From NCBI RefSeq assembly GCF_038502225.1, contig NC_091369.1:13164502-13228501 (forward strand): a stretch of 64,000 nucleotides of DNA. The letters are read 5' to 3'. Shown here one piece after another: positions 54,201-64,000 of the stretch; the first letter of the stretch is position 1, and every line of letters starts with the position of its first letter. The notes under the pieces are model-generated. The model did no database searches, was not told where the DNA came from, and saw only the letters and a program-made list of their open reading frames with translations. Both the position numbers and the translations under genes were made by a program. Origin of the DNA: Cherax quadricarinatus (lineage: Eukaryota; Arthropoda; Malacostraca; Decapoda; Parastacidae).

Positions 54201-54374
54201 CTCCCCTGTGTGATATAGAGTGCGTAAAAAACTAGTAGGAATAATCGTGGTGTGAGTTAATAGGTGTGAGTCTGGTGGGAGAGGCGTCTAGCCCCGCCGT
54301 AAAGCACTGTTATGACGGCTATCTTACTGCCAACTGCTACCTTACTCCTGCACCACAACCAAATTTCACCAGGA

Positions 54375-54545
54375 AGAAACGAGGCTGGATTTTAGGAGCA
54401 GGAAGCGGATTTTAGGGCCGGGGGTCAAATTTTATGGCCGGGAAGGATTTTAGGGGTAGGGAGGTAGTGTTTTAGGGAGGGGGTTGGATTTAAGAGGAAG
54501 GGGTTGGACTGAAGAGGAGGGGGTTGGAAATTAGGGTAGGTGGGG
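54375..54545. repeat. Degenerate ggattttagg-type G-rich repeat
   Basis: Irregular units with ggattttagg, gggccggggg and gaggagggggttgga. Confidence 0.7.
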
Positions 54546-54604
54546 CTACAGTGCGGGGACCAGGGTAAAGGATTTTCTTGGAATTTTGAGCATAGGATGG
54601 CACG

Positions 54605-54800
54605 AAGTATGTGTGCACTCACCTATTTGTGGTTGCAGGGGTCGATTCACAGCTCCTGGCCCCGCCTCTTCGTTAGTTGCTACTACGTCCACCCTCTCCC
54701 TGCTCCAAAAGCCTAATCGTAGCTTATCTCAAAGCTATGTATGGATCCTGCCTCCACTGCTTCACTCTCCAGATTGTTCCACTTCCTGACAACTCTAAGA
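54605..54800 (-). mobile_element. 3' end fragment of the CR1/Jockey-group LINE
   Basis: tgcactcacctatttgtggt, then tgcaggggtcgattcacagc, then gatcctgcctccactgcttc. Minus reading gives the last residues of the RT tail (VEAGSIHSF-like). It abuts (TG)n on its coding-upstream side. Confidence 0.72.
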
Positions 54801-54804
54801 CTCA

Positions 54805-56330
<1,526 letters not shown>

Positions 56331-56482
56331 ATTCCTACAGTTTGGCAGTTTGTTGCACTCATCTGCAACTGCTATTGCAACTGCTATTGCAGTTTTGAGT
56401 GTACAAAATGCTCATACATGTTAGCAACTGTCTTCATCCTTAACAAAATTTTATTAAATGTTAGTTCAATATGTTTATTATG

Positions 56483-56600
56483 CACCCCATACCCATCCTG
56501 TGGGCGGTAGTCACCCCATACCCATCCTGTGGGCGGTAGTCACCCCATACCCATCCTGTGGGCGGTAGTCACCCCATACCCATCCTGTGGGCGGTAGTCA
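56483..56600. repeat. 29-bp tandem repeat, four copies
   Basis: Unit caccccatacccatcctgtg then ggcggtagt. The unit is the start of the SINE-like repeat that follows, so this is a local amplification of that repeat's end. Confidence 0.93.
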
Positions 56601-56905
56601 AAAGATTACAGAGGTACATAATGGGTCCAGGGACTGGACTCCAAAGTTTTGATAGCTGAGCAAGTTACAGAGGTAATGAACTCACAATTACAAAGGTAAT
56701 GAATTCACAATTTGCAAAGGTAATGAACTCACAATTTACAAAGGTAATGAACTCCAGGTAGGTCTGGTCACAATCATGACAAGTTACTAAAGGTATTTAC
56801 AGATTACAGAGGTACATAATGGGTCCAGGGACTGGGCCCCCCAAAGTTTTGATAGCCGAACTAGGCACAAAGGTATTGAACTCACAGGTTACAAAGGTAT
56901 GTAAA
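56600..56905. repeat. SINE-like 'gaggtacataatgggtccag' repeat, two copies
   Basis: agattacagaggtacataat at about 56604 and 56806, with acaaaggtaatgaactcaca words tandemly repeated between. Confidence 0.75.
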
Positions 56906-57970
56906 CTATACTTTGTATACTACAGAAAGAAATAAAGTTATTTATTATTTTGTTTATTGTTTATGCAACGCAGTTAGGATTATTGTAATCGTTTATCTAC
57001 ATTTGTCTTCCTCCTCCTCCTCCTACATCAGTTGCAGTTGCGTCCCGTTGTTGTTGATATTCTATCTCAATATTTGGCGCAACTAACGCACAAGAGCTGA
57101 GTAATTCACCTCTTCAATTTTTAGCGAACGCAATTTCGTGTTCTCTTCAGCTAAATTTGGCATTTATCTTTGTTAGGACTGTTAAGGGAGCAGTAATGTC
57201 AGCAAATTTGGCAACGTGTATTCGAAAATATCGTGTTCTTTACATGGTTTACGTAGGAGGTTGTCGTTATTTAAACATCAGGTCTTGGCGTGTCTAATAC
57301 GGCACACTTTGCCTGTGTAAAACGACACATGTGACGTGTCTAACACGACACAAATGACGTGTCTAACACGACACAGCAGATGGGTATGTCTGATTCTTAA
57401 TAATACCTTATTACTTTTCTTGCAATTATGCTAACGAACCAACGTATTACATCCATGAATAAATCGGAGAGAACTGTGCTGATTGGTAAATCAGTTCCCC
57501 TGCTCGAACACTGCACCGTCGATGTAACTGAAGCAATTGAAGCTTACAAACTGCCAGTGGGGGACCTACATTTTAGGGACCCTGAAGCTTGAACTGTTAT
57601 GGGGACCCCTTCGCAACCCCTTCTCATACAGTAGACCCAAAATTTTTAAGCAATGTGGACTAAAGTGGCTTCTGGGGCCTCTCCGGGATTAGATGCCCTG
57701 AAGCTTAAGCTTCATTAGTTTCAAAGAAGATTCACCCTTGACCACAACTCAGTTAAATTGACGAAATATTTTGCTAGGAGGAGAGACCAAGGCAAAAGAT
57801 AGTACTTATACCCTTACAAATTATTTCTTATAATCAAGTGTAACGTCCTTGTCACTGGGAACGAAAATAACCCTCGTAGTTATCAACTACTTCATGAGTT
57901 CTAACCTCACCCGTTCAGTGGTTTGTTTTCTATCCCTAACACTGATGTCTCTGATTTCCTTACGAAGATA
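56906..57970. other. Intergenic, no gene seen
   Basis: 57285-57370 has three diverged acgtgtctaacacgacac units. The remainder has no recognisable feature. Confidence 0.35.
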
Positions 57971-57974
57971 AACC

Positions 57975-58085
57975 ATACCCCCGGCCGGGATTGAACCCGC
58001 GGTCAGAGAGTCTCAAAACTCCAGCCCGTCGCGTTAGCCACTAGACCAGCTAGCCACATTAAGATTCATCCAACTAGGTATATTT
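57975..58085 (-). mobile_element. tRNA-related SINE head with A and B boxes
   Basis: Minus strand: gtggctagctggtctagtgg then ctaacgcga (A box) and gaccgcgggttcaatcccgg (B box), spaced as in a tRNA gene, with ttttgaga at the anticodon-loop position. It lacks a good acceptor stem, so I read it as a SINE promoter and not a functional tRNA. Confidence 0.65.
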
Positions 58086-58224
58086 CTACACCATAGGAAG
58101 GTTAGCACAGGCACCTCTGTGACCACAAATGCAAGTTTTTACCGACGAAACTCCAGTAAGCGTGGCCGTGACGAACTCTAGCTCAAGTCCCTTCACTGCC
58201 GTCAACATGACTCTATGACCGCGG

Positions 58225-58285
58225 GTTCAATCCCGGCCGGGGGTATGGTTTGTTTGTAATCGTGTCATTACGATTTCTTAAGTCC
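58225..58285 (+). repeat. Second B-box end of the same SINE family
   Basis: gaccgcgggttcaatcccgg then ccgggggtatggtttg and aatcgtgtcattacgat. Inverted relative to 57975, with about 140 bp of other sequence between. Confidence 0.6.
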
Positions 58286-58499
58286 TTACGAAGATGTTTA
58301 CTGACGTAATGGAAAGATTCTTCGTAGGAACCAGTGCCAGACGTCATAGATATATCTGGAGGTTTTGCTACATATCTTTCACTGTGCACTTCACTGGAAA
58401 TAAATCACTCTGACTTTTTTGGATTATCCTAGATAATTTACACATGTATGATAATTGTACTTATGTGTACCTGTGCCTAAATAAACTTCCACCCTAGAG

Positions 58500-58690
58500 T
58501 AATCTTGTAGGGGTTAGTCAAAAGATTACAGAGGTACATAATGAGTCCAGGGACTCGGCCGCAAAGTTTTGATAGCTGAATAAGTTAGTGGTAATGAACT
58601 ATTTATATGTTTATATTTGGTTACAGTCGTTATGAGTTACTTATGCGGACATGAATTCAGCTGCAATGGTATTACAGTGCAGCTTAAATG
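58500..58690. repeat. SINE-like 'cataatgagtccag' repeat
   Basis: aaaagattacagaggtacat, then agttttgatagctgaataag, then gagttacttatgcggacatg; same family as 14081. Confidence 0.7.
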
Positions 58691-58747
58691 TGGTTCCGAA
58701 TTATTTATACTACCTTATTTTAGCAAGGTATGATTAAATTTCCACAA

Positions 58748-58778
58748 TAATAATAATACTAATACTAATATTAATAAT

Positions 58779-58855
<77 letters not shown>
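58748..58855. repeat. (AAT)n microsatellite
   Basis: About 108 bp of AAT. Confidence 0.96.
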
Positions 58856-58857
<2 letters not shown>

Positions 58858-58959
58858 TTCCACATGCAGCAGTACAGGCGACATGCAGCAGTACAGGCGA
58901 AAATCACTGGTTATTCAGATCTGTGTATTCATGAGGAGAATTTTAAAACCTATGATCTA

Positions 58960-59110
58960 GTGGATAACTAAAAGTGTAATAAACACCTGTCAGTGCTTAG
59001 TGATAACCCACATGGAGAAAGAAACTCAGAAGATTAATTGATCTGTATATTTCGACCCCCTTCTGGGGTTCTCTTCAGCTGATACACAAGTGAATGGTCT
59101 ATTTGTTTTA
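58960..59110. repeat. Dispersed repeat with 'tatttcgacccccttctggg' core
   Basis: acacctgtcagtgcttagtg, then cccacatggagaaagaaact, then gatctgtatatttcgacccc. Single-armed sister of 15481-15690. Confidence 0.7.
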
Positions 59111-60320
59111 AACATCTTTATTGTTCGGTTTGTGTTGGCATCTACCTGGGTCTCACCCCTGTACCTCATCTCTCGGTTACACGCCTTCACGCTGTCTACT
59201 TGTAAATTCTAGGGCTTGAGAAAGCTCCTGGTAAGCGAAACGTAGCCTTCAGTAAAATATCGAAGTTATTGCAGCGTCTAAATAACGTCTCGTCGCAACT
59301 ACGTTGTGGTAACATTTAAATATTGCCACGTCAAATCGACGCTGTCTCAACGTCAGAATTACGTGTGGAAAGCTTAGTACAACCTGATCAGTCAAGAGGA
59401 GACAATGATCACGGGATGAAAATGGTTCCTGTGTTTGTGTTCCCAACGGCACCATCGTCTGCGACATTACCGGGACTGAGGCGCCTCTCATGGCTCCTAA
59501 GGTCCTCCTTACCATTGCTGAGGCTTCAGGACGCCGCAGGAATGCTGGCATCAAAATAATGAATACCTAATGGCTTCCCACATAGACATCCTCAACAGGG
59601 ACAATATCAAAGTCAGAGATGTGATTGGCATAGGCTGGAGCTTTTGCCTTGGATGTCTCCTGGAGCTTTAGGATGTCTCCTGGGGATTTAGGATGTCTCC
59701 TGGGGCTTTAGGATATCGTAGGAATGTTGGCATCGAGAAAAGGGTTGGCTAAAAGGTTCCCAAGTAAACATCGTAATTAGGGACACTAGCAGGGCTAGAA
59801 CTGTGATGTCCAGAGCTTTTATCAGTCCACCCTGGGCCCCCAGGGTGCGTTAAGGGCCATCAGAATCAGCAAATAACAAAGACAAACAGGCGTAGTGCTG
59901 ATGGGTATGAGCATACAGACACAACATGCAGGAAAACCTTCTTTGAAAATAACATTACCCTCTGTGTAGAGGGTAATGTTGTCCCTAATTAATGTTATCC
60001 TTAATTAATGTGGTCCCTGATTAAGATTTAACACGAGAAAAAAAACAGTCCCATTAAAAAGATTTTGTTCTATACATCGAGCCTTTCTCTTAAGTAAATA
60101 ACCAGAGGACACAATACCTGGTGGCCACATAGATCATGCAAGAATATTTTCCTCTCAGCTATATAATGCTGGTGCTCAGCTGTGGCCTTTACAAAATCTA
60201 TGTCACGTTCCGACTCCTGTAACCTCAGTAACAAGGGAAAACTTTAACCTAGCATTAAAAGGAATAGATAATGTGTATTATGGGGTAAATGAACCCATTT
60301 CCCAGAGTCATGACCCACCT
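59111..60320. other. Intergenic, mostly unassigned
   Basis: A CGAAACG arm lies at 59215-59275 (ctcctggtaagcgaaacgta). 59650-59715 has three ggatgtctcctgg(a/g) units. The open frames at 59249-59559 have no motifs or splice sites and overlap on both strands. Confidence 0.4.
59951..59980. repeat. Perfect 13-bp hairpin
   Basis: aacattaccctct, loop gtgt, agagggtaatgtt. Confidence 0.85.
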
Positions 60321-60324
60321 TCAC

Positions 60325-60430
60325 AGTGGTGGATCATGACTCTGGGTGTGGGTTAGAGGTGCCACTCTGGGTGTGGGAAAGAGGTGCCACTCTGGGTGTG
60401 GGTTAGAGGTGCCACTCTGGGTGTGGGTTA
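60325..60430. repeat. 25-bp minisatellite, about 4 copies
   Basis: Unit gccactctgggtgtgggtta then gaggt. Confidence 0.92.
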
Positions 60431-60436
60431 ACAAGA

Positions 60437-61186
60437 ACGTGAAGCAACACATGAGCCACCACAACAACAGATCTGCCTGCAGCAACACAAAAGCCACTAC
60501 AACAACAAGCCTGCCTGAAGCAACACAGGATCCACCACAACAATAGATCTGCCTCCGGCAACACAAGAGCCACCACAACAATAGATCTACTAGCAGCAAC
60601 ACAAGAGCTACCGCAACAACAGGTCTGCCTCCGGCAACACAAGAGCCACCACCACAACAGATCTTCCTCCGGCAACACAAGAGCCACCACAACAACAGGC
60701 CTGCCTGAAACAACACAAGAGCCACAACAACAACACATCTGCCAGCAGCAACACAAGAGCCACAACAACAGATCTGCCAGCAGCAACACAAGAGCCACCA
60801 CAACAACAGGTCTACCTGAAGCAACACAAGAGCCACAACAACAGATCTGCCAGCAGCAACGCAAGAGCCACCACAACAACAGGCCTACCTGAAGCAACAC
60901 AAGAGCCACAACAACAACAGATCTGCCAGCAGCAACACAAGAGCCACAACAACAGATCTGCCAGCAGCAACACAAGAGCCACAACAACAACAGATCTGCC
61001 AGCAGCAACACAAGAGCCACAACAACAGATCTGCCAGCAGCAACACAAGAGCCACAACAACAACAGATCTGCCAGCAGCAACACAAGAGCCACAACAACA
61101 GATCTGCCAGCAGCAACACAAGAGCCACCACCACAACAGGCCTGCCTGAAGCAACACAAGAGCCACCGCAACAACAGGACTGCCAC
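60437..61186. repeat. CAA/CAG-rich minisatellite, about 36-39 bp
   Basis: Units contain agcaacacaagagccac, (aaca)n, then agatctgccagc or ggcctgcctgaa. Length varies by 3 bp steps, keeping minus frames open; not coding. Confidence 0.95.
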
Positions 61187-61429
61187 GGGATATAAAAAGT
61201 TAGTCCTGGCAGACGGGTGGAGGTGTCGCCTTGCTTACATTACCTCGGGGAAATGAAACAGCTTTTGTCGTGGTGGTCATGTGGATTTCCTAGTGCCTCT
61301 CTGTTTTTTAACTTTAATTTACTTTCTGAGTCTGTGTTTTACGTTGTATGTTTTTTTCTGACGTGTTGTGTGCTTGTTTGTGTTCGTTAAAAGCGCTTCT
61401 TCTAAGATTTACTTTACGAAATATTCACA
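61187..61429. other. Intergenic, no gene seen
   Basis: T-rich sequence between the minisatellite and (CA)n; nothing recognised. Confidence 0.3.
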
Positions 61430-61483
61430 GACACACAAACAAATATACGTACATACACAGACACACACATACATACAGACACA

Positions 61484-61534
<51 letters not shown>

Positions 61535-61555
61535 GTAAACAAACACACACACAGG
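61430..61555. repeat. (CA)n microsatellite
   Basis: Interrupted (CA)n then pure (CA)n at 61491-61532. Confidence 0.95.
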
Positions 61556-61599
61556 ATTCCAGCACATTGAGAGAGTAGGGTGCACCGGCAAGTGTTGGA

Positions 61600-63165
61600 C
61601 ATATGTACACAACCGAGGAGGGGAAGAAACTGCTAGGGGAATTAGATACCTCGAAGGCGGTGGGCCCAGATAATCTCTCTCTGTGGGCCCTGAGAGAGGA
61701 AACAGATGCTCTATGTGTGCCACTTACAATATTCTTCAATAAATCTACTGAAACAAGGCAACGGTCTGAAGTGTGGAAGACAGGAAATGTAGTCCCAGTC
61801 TTTAAGAAAGGAGACAGACAGGGAACACTAAACTACAGACTAGTGTCACTGACATGTACAGAATGTAAAGTCTTTGAAAAGATTATCAGGAGAAGAGTGG
61901 TGGAACACTTAAAAAGAATAAACTCATACGTGACAACCAGCACGGCTTCAGGGAAGGAAAATCCTGACGTCACAAGTTTACTGAAGCTCTACAAGGTAAC
62001 AGAAATAAGACAGGAGAGAGATGGTTATACTGCATATTCTTGGACTGTAAGAAGGCTTTCGACACAGTCCAAAGCTAGAGCAGGCAGGAATAGCAGGGAG
62101 AGTACCGCAATGGATCAGGGAATATCTGACAGGAAGGAAATAACGAATGTTGGTGCGTGATGAGGTGTCAGAGTGGGCCTATGTGTCGAATGGGGTTCCA
62201 TAAGGGTGAGTCCTAAGTCAGGTGCTGTTTCTTGAATATGTGAATGAAACGATGGAAGGAATAGATTCAGTGGTGTCCCTGTTCACCGATGATGTGAAAT
62301 TACTGAGGAGAATACAAGCGGACGAGGATCAGGTAAGATTACAAGGGAATCTGGACAGGCTACAAGCCTGGTCCAATAAATGGTTCCTGGAGTTTAACCC
62401 CAGCAAATGCAAAGTTATAAAGTTTAGAAAAGGACAAAGAAGGCCGCAGACGGAGTACAGGCTAGGGGATCAAAGGCTGCAAACCTCACTCAAGAAAAAG
62501 GATCTTGGGGTGAGCATTATACGGAACACGTTCCCTGAGGCTCACATCAATCAAATAACCGCTGCAGCATATGGGCGCCTGGCAAACCTGAGAATAGCAT
62601 TTCGACATCTAAGTAAGGAGTCATTCATGACACTGTACACTGTGTACGTCAGGCATATATTGAAGTACGCAGCACCAGTATAGAATCCACACGTGGTCAA
62701 ACACGTCAAGAAATTGGAGAAAGTGCAAGACTAGTCAGGGAGCTAAGGGTATGTCTTATGAGAAAAGGTTAAGGGAACTCAACCTGATGACATTACAGGA
62801 TAGGAGGAAGAGAGGGAAACATAATAACGACGTATAAAAGACAGAGGAATTGACTAACCTACCCTACAAGGTGGGGAGGGCTCGAATGTTTCAGAGATGG
62901 GACACAGTCGCAAGGGGTCACAACTGGAAGTTGAAAACCAAGATGAGTCATAGGGATGTTAGGAAGTATTTCTCCAGCCTTAGAATTGTCAGGAAGTGGA
63001 ACAATCTGGAAAGGGATGTAGTGGAGGCAGGATATATACATAGCTTTAAGAAAAGGTATGATAAAGCTCTTGGAGAGGGGAGAGGGTGGACCTAGTAGCG
63101 ACAAGCGAAGACACAGGGCTAGGAGCTGTGAATCAACCCCTGGAACCACATATAGGTGAGTACAC
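61600..63165 (+). pseudogene. CR1/Jockey-group LINE, broken sister of the 42365-44100 copy
   Basis: Three conceptual pieces in order. First, 61603-62160: ELDTSKAVGPDNLSLWAL, NYRLVSLTCTECKVFEKII and FKKGDRQ. Second, 62222-62683: SLFTDDVKLLRRI (the catalytic FADD changed to FTDD), EFNPSKCKVIKF, AAYGRLANLRIAFRHL and YTVYVRHILKYAAPV then a stop where W is expected. Third, 62850-63095: ARMFQRWDTVARGHNWKL, SHRDVRKYFSSLR and [17 protein letters not shown]. Frameshifts lie near 61940, 62050 and 62710. The 3' UTR ends ataggtgagtacacgcactc against (CA)n. It is 5' truncated next to another (CA)n. Confidence 0.85.
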
Positions 63166-63168
63166 GCA

Positions 63169-63240
<72 letters not shown>
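63166..63240. repeat. (CA)n tail of the LINE
   Basis: About 75 bp of CA directly after the LINE 3' end. Confidence 0.95.
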
Positions 63241-63241
<1 letters not shown>

Positions 63242-63522
63242 TCCTGGAAGTCATCTTAGATCAAGACAAAACAGTTTCCCTGGCGATGGTTGTCTGGTGA
63301 TGGAGAGGACACAACATCTCTGTTACATTTTGTAAATACAAAGAACTCCAACTCTTTTTATGTTTAACATGTTTCTTGCTGGTAAATAACATAAAAACTT
63401 CAAGTATAAGTTTTGTGAGAATTTTTACAGCTTCTGTTTTCTTGGTTTTTCTTTCTTTTTGATGAATGTCGAGAAAACGCAGGGAAAGAAAGGAAGAATA
63501 TAACCTACACACACATATACAC

Positions 63523-63529
<7 letters not shown>
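63241..63529. other. Intergenic, no gene seen
   Basis: A 119-codon minus frame here has no motifs and runs into (TA)n. Confidence 0.3.

Positions 63530-63588
<59 letters not shown>
63530..63588. repeat. (TA)n microsatellite
   Basis: About 59 bp of TA. Confidence 0.96.
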
Positions 63589-63591
<3 letters not shown>

Positions 63592-64000
63592 GAAGAAATG
63601 CGCTTTCTCGGTGAACTCACATAACTGGCTTTATCGTTGGCGCTCAGCTACATCTCTTGACAAATTATGTGAGCCAAAACAGTATTAGGACTCGGTACAA
63701 GGGTGCAAACAACCACAGGTAGATGAGGTGGGTGGTGGTGGTGGTGTGAGTAGAGTGGATGGGTGGTGCTGGGAGTGACGCTCGCTGGCGCTCACTGGCG
63801 CGCACTCCACTCACTACCCACGAAGGTGGCTTGATAAGCCACTCTATGCCACAGGAATGGTGAGCTCTCAGTAGTAGTACCAGTTACCAGTAACCAGTGT
63901 ACCAGTAGATGACTCACTACCAACCGTCTCTGTGTGAATCACTGTCTGTATTCATATTGTTGCTGACCACAGCAGTATTCAAACACCCCCCTCACATATG
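63589..64000. other. Unassigned sequence at the window end
   Basis: Relatively GC-rich, with (GGT)n at about 63729-63745, gctggcgctcactggcgcgc at about 63783 and repeated accagt words at 63877-63907. No ORF or splice pair was convincing; it could be a promoter region or element end. Confidence 0.3.

Noticed and set aside
57975..58065. Functional tRNA gene
   Set aside because: A and B boxes are present, but the acceptor stem and anticodon stem do not pair convincingly; a SINE head fits better.
59249..59559. Overlapping plus and minus frames of 78-101 codons
   Set aside because: Neither shows motifs, splice sites or a convincing start.
60321..61186. Cys/Leu/Trp-rich minus frames like a membrane or cysteine-rich protein
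   Set aside because: Complement of a CAA/CAG-rich minisatellite; three frames overlap and no start or exon structure fits.

Overview
The window is animal nuclear DNA, most likely from a decapod crustacean such as a crayfish, crab or shrimp. The reasons are the spliced genes with GT-AG introns, several clades of non-LTR retrotransposons, SINEs with tRNA-like heads, a foldback repeat family with the core CGAAACGTTTCG, and an extreme load of (TA)n, (CA)n and (CT)n microsatellites and kilobase minisatellites. The species is inferred from general style only; no marker gene is present. Most long open frames here are shadows of stop-free tandem repeats and were not annotated as genes.

Two host genes can be reconstructed, and they are the main result. 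Gene A lies on the minus strand (exons 7842-7824, 4662-4427, 3662-3153; 254 residues). Gene B lies on the plus strand (exons about 26088-26409, 30923-31236, 33035-33529; 270 residues). They are divergent paralogues about 18 kb apart. Both have a tiny first coding exon ending in phase 1, a second exon with the signal peptide and first helix ending in phase 0, and a last exon with the rest of a small, mostly helical secreted protein with four shared cysteines. The overall pattern resembles a four-helix-bundle cytokine or hormone. I could not match them to a named family.

Layout: 1-2100 RTE-like LINE (minus). 2364-2650 (TA)n. 3153-7842 gene A, whose first intron holds 19-bp and 18-bp minisatellites. 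8008-12490 (TG)n and a 36-bp minisatellite. 12650-26000 decayed LINEs, SINEs, foldbacks and satellites. 26059-34340 gene B, with a restriction-like-endonuclease LINE antisense in intron 1 and LINE fragments in intron 2. 34791-35006 a doubtful extra exon. 35480-40725 24-bp and 26-bp minisatellites. 41048-45083 microsatellites around a nearly intact CR1/Jockey-like LINE (42365-44100). 45247-50905 minisatellites, nested SINEs and a CAG tract. 51470-56330 a MITE, LINE and SINE fragments and minisatellites. 56480-61186 SINE fragments and a CAG/CAA-rich minisatellite. 61600-63165 a second, broken copy of the CR1/Jockey-like LINE. 63590-64000 unexplained sequence.

The mobile elements are decayed to different degrees. 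The two host genes have clean exons, good splice sites and, for gene B, a TATA box, a CRE-type site and a poly(A) signal, so they look active.
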